Source: JAFGDH01 sp964441265 (GTDB lineage: Archaea > Aenigmatarchaeota > Aenigmatarchaeia > QMZP01 > QMZT01). Taken from it: 64,000 nucleotides of DNA. The position numbers were made by a program, and so were the translations under genes. The DNA is taken from assembly GCA_964441265.1 (NCBI GenBank), contig CAYYKJ010000001.1, positions 158,302 to 222,301 on the forward strand, read 5' to 3'. Positions 34,132 to 40,974 of the stretch are shown here, piece after piece (within the stretch, counting starts at the first letter, position 1; each line of letters begins with the position of its first letter). The notes under the pieces were generated by a model, which saw only the letters and a program-made list of their open reading frames with translations, ran no database searches and had not been told where the DNA came from.

Positions 34132-34155
34132 CCGCCGGCATAACCGCGCCGGCGG
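34132..34155 (+). promoter_or_regulatory. GC-rich hairpin in the leader of the following gene
   Basis: CCGCCGGC (34132-34139) and GCCGGCGG (34148-34155) pair perfectly across an 8-base loop. It lies between a TATTTTTAAATA box near 34091 and the start codon at 34177, so it should be in the 5' leader RNA. Confidence 0.5.
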
Positions 34156-34176
34156 ACCGGATTGACGTGTGATAAT

Positions 34177-34626
34177 ATGGGAAGAAAGATCGAGCTTTTC
34201 ATGGCCGTTGTCATAATATTCGTGATGGGAGGAATGGTTTTCGGCTACGCCCTGCTCAGGCAGGCGCCTAAGGGGAACGAGAACACGGCGACCTTCCCCA
34301 GTGTCATAGAAAGGCAGCTGGCGCCGGAGGAAAGGATTGCCATACTCCAGCAGGGAAGGACGCTCATAGAATACATATATCCGCAGAACTGCACTGAATG
34401 TGCCGGGAAGGCGGAGATGTACAGGAATTTCGTGGAATCCGAGAGGTTCAGGGGATACGCCACGCTCTCCGTGGCTGAGCACGAGAACGCAACCGCAGAC
34501 TGGATGACCGGCAGGAACGGAAACAGGCTGGAATTAAACGAGGTGAACAAGACGGGGGAGCTGGAAGATGTGTTCTGCGACATCGCCATAAACCAGCCCG
34601 ATATATGCATACTGAAGGACATATGA
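34177..34626 (+). CDS. Membrane-anchored extracytoplasmic protein with CxxC motif
   Basis: Not recognised as a named family. Residues 8-27 are a single membrane segment (LFMAVVIIFVMGGMVFGYAL); the rest is exported. PQNCTECAGKAEMY near residue 68 carries a CxxC pair in a position compatible with a short thioredoxin-like or redox-active domain, and a second cysteine pair lies near the C-terminus (VFCDIAINQPDICIL). ATG 34177 is preferred over the TTG five codons upstream. It is followed 83 bases later by rpoE on the same strand, possibly co-transcribed. Confidence 0.55.
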   Translation: MGRKIELFMAVVIIFVMGGMVFGYALLRQAPKGNENTATFPSVIERQLAPEERIAILQQGRTLIEYIYPQNCTECAGKAEMYRNFVESERFRGYATLSVAEHENATADWMTGRNGNRLELNEVNKTGELEDVFCDIAINQPDICILKDI

Positions 34627-34709
34627 CAGCGCCGGTTAAACTATTTAAGCCACAAAGCTCAAATATTCTAAAACCCGGCAGAGTCATTCGAAAGATAAGG
34701 GTGGAAAAC

Positions 34710-35300
34710 ATGTACAAGGTGTTCAAGGTAAGCGACAAGATAAGGGTTTCACCGGACAAGTTCGGACTGAAGCTCGAAGAGGCGATAAAGAAGAGCCTGG
34801 AAGAGATGCTGGAAGGCAGCCTCAACAAGAACCTGGGCATAATACTCTCGGTCCTTTCCGTGGAGAACGTAGGCGAGGGCGTCATACTCCCCGGGGACGG
34901 GGCCCTGTATTATCCGGTGGATTTCAGGATACTGTCCTACATGCCCGAGCAGCACGAGCTGGTCGAGGGGGAAGTTATAGACGTGACCGAATTCGGTGTT
35001 TTCGTGAGGATAGGCGCCGTGGATGGCATGATACATGTCTCCCAGCTTATGGACGACTTCGTCTCTTACGACCCCAAGAACATGATGTTCACCGGGAAAA
35101 AGACAAACCGGAAGGTCAAGGAAAAGAGCCAGGTCATCGCCCGCATAATATCGGTGAGCATAGCCGACGGTCAGTATAAGATCGGTCTCACCACCCGGCA
35201 GCCCGGTCTCGGCGCACTCGACTGGCCGAAAAAGAAGAAAGGCGGAAAGTCCGGCGACAAATCCAAGTCATCGGGGGACAAAGGCAAGAACAAGAAGTGA
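34710..35300 (+). CDS. rpoE: RNA polymerase subunit Rpo7 (RpoE', RPB7 homologue)
   Basis: Stalk subunit that binds emerging RNA. MYKVFKVSDKIRVSPDKFGL begins the N-terminal RNP-like domain; an S1 domain runs from VEGEVIDVTEFGVFVRIGAVDGMIHVS. About 25 lysine/serine/glycine residues form an unusual basic tail (KKKKGGKSGDKSKSSGDKGK). ATG 34710 follows a GGGTGG sequence at 9 bases. First of the Rpo7-Spt4-S24e-S27ae run. Confidence 0.92.
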   Translation: MYKVFKVSDKIRVSPDKFGLKLEEAIKKSLEEMLEGSLNKNLGIILSVLSVENVGEGVILPGDGALYYPVDFRILSYMPEQHELVEGEVIDVTEFGVFVRIGAVDGMIHVSQLMDDFVSYDPKNMMFTGKKTNRKVKEKSQVIARIISVSIADGQYKIGLTTRQPGLGALDWPKKKKGGKSGDKSKSSGDKGKNKK

Positions 35301-35378
35301 CTTATTTAAATATATCAATTATATTTAATATTCAAATCGACCAGGCGCGGAAAGAAAACGCGCCCTTTCGTGATACTT

Positions 35379-35570
35379 ATGGCCGAAAGAGAGACCGTGT
35401 GTAAGCACTGCAAGAGGTTCGTGAAGAAAGGCAAATGCCCCGCCTGCAACACAAAGGACCTCACCAAGACGTGGAAAGGGATAATCGTTATAAACGATCC
35501 CAAGAACAGCATGATAGCCCAGAAGCTGGACATAGAAGCTCCCGGAAAATATGCGATATGGGTGAAATGA
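35379..35570 (+). CDS. spt4: Transcription elongation factor Spt4 (RpoE'')
   Basis: Zinc-ribbon partner of Spt5 that improves RNA polymerase processivity. Two cysteine pairs, CKHCKRF and CPACNTKDLT, then WKGIIVINDPKNSMIAQKLD, which is diagnostic. 63 residues from ATG 35379 (a GTG three codons earlier is possible). Overlaps S24e by 4 bases (ATGA). Confidence 0.93.
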   Translation: MAERETVCKHCKRFVKKGKCPACNTKDLTKTWKGIIVINDPKNSMIAQKLDIEAPGKYAIWVK

Positions 35571-36139
35571 TGAAACTGGAGATAAAAGACAGGAAAAACA
35601 ACCCCCTCCTTAAGAGGGAGGAGGTGTCCGCGGTAATCGATCACAGCGGCAGCGCGACGCCTGCCAGAACGGAGATAACGGGATTTTCCTCCAAGGAACT
35701 GAAAACGAGCAAGGACCTGGTCCTGGTAGACAAGATATTTTCCGAAAAGGGAATGGCCCGCTCAAACGTAAAGCTTTTTGTTTACAAGAAAAAGGAAGAC
35801 ATACCAAAGGGCAAACTGGAGAAGCTCCAGAAGCGCACGGAAAAGTCCAAGTCCTCCAAGAAGGAAGAGGCAGAGACCCCGGAAGGCGAAAAGAAGCCGG
35901 CTGAGGGTGAGCAGAAGCCCGAGGAGAAGAAGGGAGGGTCAGAGAAAGCAGAGGGGAAGCCAGGGGAAGGATCAGGTAAAGACAAGTCCGCCGAGAAGAA
36001 AGAAGAAAGCCCTGAAAAGGAAGCGCCCGTGAAAGAAGAGAAAAAGGCTGAAGAAAAGCCCAAAGAAGGAAACTCTGAAGAGGGCAAGGAGAAGAAGGGC
36101 GGAGAGAACAAGGAAGAAAAGAAAAACGAGGGTGAATGA
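35567..36139 (+). CDS. rps24e: Ribosomal protein S24e with long Lys/Glu-rich tail
   Basis: The globular domain ends near residue 95 (KLEIKDRKNNPLLKREEVSA at the start, FVYKKKEDIPKGKLEKLQKR near the end of the domain). About 95 residues of low-complexity Lys/Glu/Pro/Gly sequence follow, making the protein twice the usual length. A 38-base segment of this tail (35882-35919) is repeated exactly in the S27ae tail (36382-36419). Overlaps both neighbours by 4 bases. Confidence 0.9.
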   Translation: MMKLEIKDRKNNPLLKREEVSAVIDHSGSATPARTEITGFSSKELKTSKDLVLVDKIFSEKGMARSNVKLFVYKKKEDIPKGKLEKLQKRTEKSKSSKKEEAETPEGEKKPAEGEQKPEEKKGGSEKAEGKPGEGSGKDKSAEKKEESPEKEAPVKEEKKAEEKPKEGNSEEGKEKKGGENKEEKKNEGE

Positions 36140-36419
36140 CGATGGCGGACGAGGGCAAGAAACCCAAAGGAAGGAAAAAGCATTCTTCTGTGAATATATG
36201 GGAAAAATACGAGGTCAGCGGAGAAACGGCAAAACCAAAGAACAAATTCTGCCCCAGGTGCGGCAGCGGGACCTTCCTCTCCGAGCAGAAGAACAGGGAA
36301 TACTGCGGCAAGTGCGGATACACCAACTTCAAGGGCGGAAGCGGGGGTAAAGAGAGTCCCCCGGAGAAGGAGGGGGCTCCTGAAGGCGAAAAGAAGCCGG
36401 CTGAGGGTGAGCAGAAGCC
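35882..36419. repeat. Identical 38-bp segments in the tails of S24e and S27ae
   Basis: 35882-35919 and 36382-36419 are identical and 500 bases apart, in the same reading frame (EGEKKPAEGEQKP in both). They link two different ribosomal protein genes in one operon. Confidence 0.85.
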
Positions 36420-36507
36420 TGCAGAAGGGACTGACCAAGAGAGTTCTTCAAAGGAATCTCCCGGAGCAGAGGAAAAGGAACGCTCTCCCTGTCAGGGAGC
36501 AGAATAA
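36136..36507 (+). CDS. rps27ae: Ribosomal protein S27ae with acidic tail
   Basis: A zinc-ribbon protein of the small subunit; the archaeal form lacks the ubiquitin moiety. CPRCGSGTFLSEQKNREYCG then KCGYTN forms the C4 finger (residues 36-58). The last 55 residues are an added Glu/Lys/Pro tail (KESPPEKEGAPEGEKKPAEG) that shares exact DNA with the S24e tail. ATG 36136 overlaps the S24e stop; ATG 36142 (MADEGKK) is equally possible. Confidence 0.9.
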   Translation: MTMADEGKKPKGRKKHSSVNIWEKYEVSGETAKPKNKFCPRCGSGTFLSEQKNREYCGKCGYTNFKGGSGGKESPPEKEGAPEGEKKPAEGEQKPAEGTDQESSSKESPGAEEKERSPCQGAE

Positions 36508-36584
36508 ATAGTTTATTTCTATTGATCCAATTAATCATGTATATCGGCATGACGTGGAACTTCGTTCTGCGTCCCCCGAAACAC

Positions 36585-36736
36585 GGGCCTGTAGTCTAGT
36601 GGATAGGACGTAACCTTGCGGAGGTTGTGACCCGGGTTCGAAAGCTGATCCCTTTCTTTCCGAAGAAAGGTCTAAGCATCGCCCCAAAGAAAGGATTTAC
36701 AAAACCATTCGGGGAACGGATATCCCGGCAGGCCCA
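36585..36736 (+). tRNA. tRNA-Arg(GCG) interrupted by an 80-nt T-loop intron
   Basis: Exon 1 is 36585-36642 and exon 2 is 36723-36736 (ends with discriminator A; no CCA encoded). Acceptor stem GGGCCTG/CAGGCCC is perfect over 7 pairs; D stem GTCT/GGAC; anticodon stem TAACC/GGTTG with loop TTGCGGA, anticodon GCG; T stem CCGGG/CCCGG. Joined, the exons give the standard T-loop TTCGAAT and a 72-nt tRNA. The intron therefore lies between positions 59 and 60. A bulge-helix-bulge can be drawn with TTCG (36637-36640) pairing CGGA (36717-36720), flanked by 3-base bulges AAA and TAT. Confidence 0.85.
36643..36722 (+). other. Intron of tRNA-Arg(GCG), position 59/60
   Basis: 80 nt. A stable internal hairpin, CCTTTCTT / AAGAAAGG around TCCG (36651-36670), occupies the first half. 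TCCCT (36649-36653) can alternatively pair with GGGGA (36711-36715) to form the outer helix of the bulge-helix-bulge. No open reading frame. Confidence 0.8.
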
Positions 36737-36770
36737 TTTGTTTTTTTAATTTGGAAAATACCAAAAAATT

Positions 36771-37593
36771 ATGGAGAGCTTCGGAAGCGGGGGGATTATC
36801 GATTTCGAGGGCAATAAATTCTCCTTCGACAGCAGATTTGACCTCGAGATTGGCGACTTTTCCGGTAAATCCGGTAATAAATACAGCATAGTATGGAAAC
36901 CGAATGGCCCGGGAGGCAGCATAGATTCGGATCCAATTGTTCACGAAGGTATCGTATACATCGGTGCAGGCGACTGGTATTTTTATGCCGTAAACGCGGA
37001 AAACGGCAAGGAGATATGGAGGTTCAGGACATCCGGATATGTAGGGACGATGAAACCGTTTATTTTTAATGACATATATTCATTGTCAGCTTCGACGGTC
37101 ATGTATACTGCCTCGACAGAAAAAACGGAAAAATGATCTGGAAGTTCAGGACGGGAAAAAAGATCTTGGCGAGCACAAGTGCCTGATAACTTCCGATAAA
37201 ATATACTTTGGTGCAGCGGATCAATATTTTTACTGTCTTGACATGGAAGGGAATCTCGAATGGAAGTTCAGAACCGAGGGAGGTATATGGTCAAGCCCCT
37301 CCCTCCACAGAGAACTGGTAATATTCGGGTGCTTTGACTGCCACATGTACACCCTCAACAAGGACACCGGAAAGGTTGCATGGATATTCGAATCCTCGGT
37401 GAAGAACCAGAACCCATGGGAATACGTCATAAAGAGGCCGAAAAGGAAAAAGGAAGTAAAATTCCACGAGAGGGAAGAATCCAAGAGGGAATACAGGAGC
37501 GGTGAAATGCAAATGTCCGTATCAAGCGAATACCTCACCGATACGGAATACCGGCTCAAGACGGAATACCAGTCCTCTGGCGGTTACAAATAG
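36771..37593 (+). pseudogene. PQQ-like beta-propeller repeat protein, broken by two frameshifts
   Basis: Blade-like repeats are clear: EGIVYIGAGDWYFYAVNAEN, then in another frame FIVSFDGHVYCLDRKNGKMI, then in a third frame TSDKIYFGAADQYFYCLDME and LVIFGCFDCHMYTLNKDTGK. A single missing base near 37076-37080 and another near 37181 break continuity; both are shifts in the same sense. No signal peptide precedes MESFGSGGIIDFEG. The tail after residue 220 is charged. Either a decaying gene or two sequencing/assembly errors. It lies between two interrupted tRNA genes. Confidence 0.75.
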
Positions 37594-37647
37594 AAACCAA
37601 ACATATAAATCAATTAGGAATATACTATATAATCCCTCGTACAAACA

Positions 37648-37676
37648 GACGGCTAATATTGAGTGAATCAGCCGTC
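37648..37676 (+). other. Hairpin upstream of tRNA-Trp
   Basis: GACGGCT (37648-37654) and AGCCGTC (37670-37676) pair across 15 bases, 15 bases before the tRNA. A TATATAA box lies at 37625-37632, so the hairpin may be in the 5' leader of the precursor tRNA. Confidence 0.4.
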
Positions 37677-37728
37677 CTTCGCTGTTTAACGGGGCTATGA
37701 GGTAGTCTGGTATCCTGGCGGGCTCCAG

Positions 37729-37826
37729 TTTATCATTGGAGCGTATAGAGGGTATGATGAGGGATGCAGCCAAAGGCGCAGGCCTTGCCCGCGTCAAACT
37801 GTGCAATGCCCTATGATAGAGAAGAT
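37729..37826 (+). other. Anticodon-loop intron of tRNA-Trp (position 37/38)
   Basis: 98 nt at the canonical archaeal position. GCTCCAG in exon 1 pairs with TTGGAGC (37736-37742) to sequester the anticodon. ATGATGA at 37754-37760 matches box C, recalling haloarchaeal tRNA-Trp introns that contain C/D guide RNAs, but no CTGA box D is present. The helix expected next to the 3' splice site (CTCC with GAAG) has one mismatch. Confidence 0.7.
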
Positions 37827-37847
37827 ACCCGTATACCTGGGTTCGAA

Positions 37848-37934
37848 ACGAGCCTTTGTCACAAAGTCTCGAGCGAAAAAGGAGTCAACGTCACTCACTT
37901 CGTTCCTGACATCCGTGACGGATTTCGGCGAAAC
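37848..37934 (+). other. T-loop intron of tRNA-Trp (position 59/60)
   Basis: 87 nt. It opens with a near-perfect hairpin (CGAGCCTTTG / CAAAGTCTCG with one mismatch, 37849-37871) and contains ATCCG/CGGAT around a three-base loop (about 37911-37923). No reading frame. Confidence 0.8.
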
Positions 37935-37949
37935 TCCCAGTAGCCCCAT

Positions 37950-39077
37950 TCATTTCTTTTTTATCTTTCTCAGGAGCCCCTCCGTTTCCATCGCGATCTT
38001 CTTCTCCTCGTCTGTGGGAATGACCATGACCTTGATTACTGACTTAGGGGAGCTTATGACCGATTCCTCCCCCCTCGCCAGGGAATTCCTCCGCCCGTCC
38101 AGGACAATGTCCATGTGGCCCACATCGCAGCACATTTTCCTGACCAGGGGCTCGTTCTCTCCGATCCCCGCCGTGAAAACTATCGCGTCGATCCTGTCCA
38201 TCTCGGCTGCATACGCCCCGATGTGCTTCCTCACCCGGAGGCAGAACATCTCCAGGGCGATCTCTGACCTCCTGTCGCCCTCTCGGGCAAGCTTTATTAT
38301 CTCCCTCATGTCCTTGCTCTTCCCGGATATACCCAAGAGGCCGCTCCTCCTGTTCAGCACATCGTCGATCTCCCCGGGCGACATCCCCTTCTCCCTCGCC
38401 AGATAAGTGATTATTCCGGGATCTATCTGCCCGCTCCTGGATATCATCATCAGGCCGTCCAGGGGGGTGAAACCCATGCTCGTGTCTATGACCCTCCCAT
38501 TCATTATTGCGGCCATGCTGCACCCCCCTCCGAGATGGCAGGTTATGATGCTGGTCTTTCCCGGGGGCTTGCCCAGAATCTCCGCCGCCCTGCCCGCCAC
38601 GAAGGAGTGGGATGTCCCGTGAAACCCGTATCTCCTTATCCCGTCCCGGGAATAGTATTCGTAAGGCAGGGGATAGAGGAAGGCGCTCTCCTCCATGGTC
38701 TGGTGGAAGGCGGTGTCAAATACCGCCACTTGAGGTACCCCGGGCAGTATCCTCATCATCTCCCTTATGCCGGCCAAGTTTACCGGGTTGTGGAGAGGCG
38801 CAAGCGGAGAGAGGGACTCTATCCTTTTCGTGACCTTCCTGTCTATGAAAACGGGCTCCTCTATATCCCCTCCGTGGACGACCCTGTGGCCCACCGCATC
38901 CACGTCATCCAGGGAACCGAGCTTATCGGCCATGAGCCTTATCGCATCTTTATGGCTCCCGATTTCCGATTCCTTCTCTCCGATTCTCTCCAGTAAACCG
39001 GAAGCCTTCTCTGCACCCCCCTCGAAAACGCTGTACTTGACCGAACTGCACCCGCAGTTGAGAACGAGTATTTTCAC
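37950..39077 (-). CDS. ackA: Acetate kinase
   Basis: Interconverts acetate plus ATP and acetyl phosphate. Motifs: NCGCSSVKY at the N-terminus, VGHRVVHGGD, VFDTAFHQTM, YGFHGTSH, GFTPLDGLMMISRSG and FTAGIGENEP, all in the expected order. HLGGGCSMAA replaces the usual HLGNGSS. GTG 39077 starts the protein as (M)KILVLNCG, like its relatives, preceded by GGTGAAAG; an upstream ATG (39095) is possible. No phosphotransacetylase gene is visible nearby. The enzyme is uncommon in archaea, so lateral acquisition is plausible. Confidence 0.88.
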   Translation of the reverse strand: MKILVLNCGCSSVKYSVFEGGAEKASGLLERIGEKESEIGSHKDAIRLMADKLGSLDDVDAVGHRVVHGGDIEEPVFIDRKVTKRIESLSPLAPLHNPVNLAGIREMMRILPGVPQVAVFDTAFHQTMEESAFLYPLPYEYYSRDGIRRYGFHGTSHSFVAGRAAEILGKPPGKTSIITCHLGGGCSMAAIMNGRVIDTSMGFTPLDGLMMISRSGQIDPGIITYLAREKGMSPGEIDDVLNRRSGLLGISGKSKDMREIIKLAREGDRRSEIALEMFCLRVRKHIGAYAAEMDRIDAIVFTAGIGENEPLVRKMCCDVGHMDIVLDGRRNSLARGEESVISSPKSVIKVMVIPTDEEKKIAMETEGLLRKIKKK

Positions 39078-39171
39078 CCTTTCACCAATTATCATATTCG
39101 GGATGCATGTTTTTATTCCCGACGGTCTTGCGGGTCATGTATTTTTTATTGTTCAATCCAATCTAATTATT

Positions 39172-39585
39172 ATGAAGGGGCGAAGGGGCCAGATGGCGAT
39201 GGAATACCTGATAATCGTCATAATAGTCGTCCTGTTTCTCACCCCCATGTGGCTGTATCTGGCCCAGGTGAGGGGTCAGGCAAACGACCGGTATGCCACC
39301 GCCTATGCGAAGAACTTCGTCAAGAAGCTTTCGGAGACGGCAGACATGGTTCATTCCCAGAGCATGGGAGCCAAGGCCAAGATAAGCGTGTTCGTGCCGG
39401 AGAACGTCCAGGGCATAAACATAACCGGAAATCACATAAGGATGAAGGTGCTGACCACCTCGGGAACGGTGGACGTATGGGAAGACACGATGGGCAACCT
39501 GAACGGCACCATACCCGCCGTCACCGGCCTCTACTGGGTGCTGGTCGAGTCGAAGGGTGACTACGTTCAGATAGGGCTGATATAA
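39172..39585 (+). CDS. Type IV pilin-like protein 1 (class III signal peptide)
   Basis: MKGRRGQMAMEYLIIVIIVV is a class III signal peptide: basic start, QxxxE (QMAMEY) and hydrophobic stretch, cleaved by archaeal prepilin peptidase before Q. The mature 130-residue domain (VFVPENVQGINITGN, TGLYWVLVESKGDYVQIG) is beta-rich. First of three overlapping genes (1-base TAATG overlap with the next), probably one pilus or adhesin operon. Confidence 0.75.
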   Translation: MKGRRGQMAMEYLIIVIIVVLFLTPMWLYLAQVRGQANDRYATAYAKNFVKKLSETADMVHSQSMGAKAKISVFVPENVQGINITGNHIRMKVLTTSGTVDVWEDTMGNLNGTIPAVTGLYWVLVESKGDYVQIGLI

Positions 39586-39968
39586 TGAAGGCACAGGTAG
39601 CAATGGAGTTCATGATCCTCTTCGCCATATTCATGGCGGCCATGGCGATAAGCATTTATTACGTCTGGAACAACGTCCACCACATAACGACGGCGACGAC
39701 TGACTCGGAGGCCATGAAGGTCATAGAAAAGGTGGGGGGAAAGATAGACACGGTCTACCTCGAAGGGGACGGCTTCATGACCAACGTCACCGTACCTTAC
39801 AGGGTGAACGGCATGAACTACACCATAAACGCACAGAACGGGCTGGTATGGACGACCATACAGAACAGGACCTACACCAGGAGGCTGCTCACCAATGACG
39901 TGTCGGGATCCATAAGCATAGGTGTGAACGCCCTCACCAACGACAACGGGACGGTGGTCATATCATGA
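39585..39968 (+). CDS. Type IV pilin-like protein 2 (class III signal peptide)
   Basis: MKAQVAMEFMILFAIFMAAM has the class III pattern (KA|QVAME plus hydrophobic core). The mature part is beta-rich with several asparagines and glycosylation-like NxS/T sites (NVT, NYT, NRT). Overlaps its neighbours by 1 and 4 bases, so stoichiometric translation is likely. Together with the flanking genes it may form a minor-pilin set. Confidence 0.75.
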   Translation: MKAQVAMEFMILFAIFMAAMAISIYYVWNNVHHITTATTDSEAMKVIEKVGGKIDTVYLEGDGFMTNVTVPYRVNGMNYTINAQNGLVWTTIQNRTYTRRLLTNDVSGSISIGVNALTNDNGTVVIS

Positions 39969-40429
39969 AGGCGCAGATATGGTCGATAGATTTTGCGAGT
40001 TCGCTTACCATATTTATAATCGTACTGGCATCGGTATTCCTTGCATGGAACTACCTGAGTGCTCAAACGCAGGAACAGAGGGCTATGGACAGCATGGAGC
40101 TGTTCGCCCTGGAGGTCTCGGACGCCCTGGTGAGAACACCGGGAATACCAGAAGACTGGAACTCCTCATACGTAGAAGTCGTGGGCCTAGCTTCCCATGA
40201 GAACGTGATCGACCCGGACAAATTAAACGCCACCGAATCCATGGGTTATGACCGGCTCAGGCTCCTGATGACCGGCGGATACGACTTCTATCTGATAATA
40301 AGCGACATCAACGGGACCACCTATCTTGAGAAGGGATCCCTGCCCCAGAACAGGACCACAGTACCAGTAGAGAGATACGCAAACTACGGGGACAGGATAG
40401 TTAAAATGAAGCTCTGCCTCTGGGCCTAA
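39965..40429 (+). CDS. Pilin-like / membrane-anchored protein 3
   Basis: MKAQIWSIDFASSLTIFIIV resembles the two preceding leaders in MKAQ and the following hydrophobic stretch (TIFIIVLASVFLAWNYL), though the Glu is Asp. About 135 exported residues follow. The ATGA overlap with gene 2 supports one operon. A divergent function such as minor pilin or tip protein is an inference. Confidence 0.7.
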   Translation: MKAQIWSIDFASSLTIFIIVLASVFLAWNYLSAQTQEQRAMDSMELFALEVSDALVRTPGIPEDWNSSYVEVVGLASHENVIDPDKLNATESMGYDRLRLLMTGGYDFYLIISDINGTTYLEKGSLPQNRTTVPVERYANYGDRIVKMKLCLWA

Positions 40430-40683
40430 AGTTCGACCTCGAGTATCTTGTATTTTATCCTTATCTTGTAGCCCATTTCCTTGATCTTTTTCAGGAAGGA
40501 GATGTCCACGTTCTTGGACAGCAACTCCTCTATGCCCAGCTCCACGGCCAGGACAGGATTTTTGATCTGAATGTCTATTTCCTTATCCTTCAGCTCGATC
40601 TCCGCTGCCGGGTACTTTCCGAGGAAAACCATGAAATGGGCCCTACCAACGATTGATCTCAGAATTTCGGCTATTACGTCCAT
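40426..40683 (-). CDS. Unknown small protein, 85 residues
   Basis: Not recognised. A short amphipathic helix (DVIAEILRSIVGRAHFM) followed by alternating strands (IELKDKEIDIQI). No signal peptide. It follows the 63-residue gene by 11 bases and converges with the pilin-like operon. Both small proteins share a helix-then-strands plan and are probably one operon. Confidence 0.5.
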   Translation of the reverse strand: MDVIAEILRSIVGRAHFMVFLGKYPAAEIELKDKEIDIQIKNPVLAVELGIEELLSKNVDISFLKKIKEMGYKIRIKYKILEVEL

Positions 40684-40694
40684 GATATCAAGAA

Positions 40695-40886
40695 TTATTC
40701 CTTTTTCTTAGCGAACGGTGCTATCGAGACCTCGACCTTTCCGTTGACCCTGACCTTTGCCTCGCCCACCTTGAATTCGATGTTGTCCAGATTGAGCTTG
40801 GTGTTGGTCTCCCTTCCTTCCAACATACCTATAATCTTGGATATGAACTCTTCCTTGTTCGCGACTATCTCCTCAACGATTCCCAT
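40695..40886 (-). CDS. Unknown small protein, 63 residues
   Basis: Not recognised. MGIVEEIVANKEEFISKIIG is helical, then charged strands (LNLDNIEFKVGEAKVRVNGK, VEVSIAPF). The sequence is well formed, with a purine-rich GGTGGTATT site before the ATG, so it is likely expressed. Divergent from the HerA-type gene, sharing its AT-rich promoter region (40887-40974). Confidence 0.5.
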   Translation of the reverse strand: MGIVEEIVANKEEFISKIIGMLEGRETNTKLNLDNIEFKVGEAKVRVNGKVEVSIAPFAKKKE

Positions 40887-40974
40887 AATACCACCTCTGT
40901 TTTTAATTATATTATATGTTCAATTAATATAAGTTCAGCCAACCTATTTATCATTCCGCCCCCCTATCTATATT

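Larger units (their letters stand above)
37691..37948 (+). tRNA. tRNA-Trp(CCA) with two introns (37/38 and 59/60)
   Basis: Exons 37691-37728, 37827-37847 and 37935-37948 assemble to 73 nt. Acceptor GGGGCTA/TAGCCCC is perfect; anticodon stem GCGGG/CCCGT (one G-U pair), loop CTCCAGA with anticodon CCA; variable loop ATAC; T stem CTGGG/CCCAG; T-loop TTCGAAT. The gene ends one base before the stop codon region of the convergent acetate kinase gene. The second junction has a textbook bulge-helix-bulge: TTCG (37842-37845) pairs CGAA (37929-37932), bulges AAA and ACT, each cut after the second base. Confidence 0.85.

Noticed and set aside
36672..36944. 90-residue frame on the minus strand
   Set aside because: It overlaps the tRNA-Arg intron and 3' exon and the beta-propeller pseudogene, and has no recognisable features.
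37788..37792. CCCGC as the 3' strand of the tRNA-Trp anticodon stem
   Set aside because: It pairs perfectly with GCGGG but leaves about 44 nt before the T stem. CCCGT at 37828-37832 leaves a normal 4-nt variable loop and gives a 73-nt tRNA.
37754..37820. Functional C/D box guide RNA in the tRNA-Trp intron
   Set aside because: A box C match is present but no CTGA box D is found, so it is not called as a feature; kept only as a weak finding.
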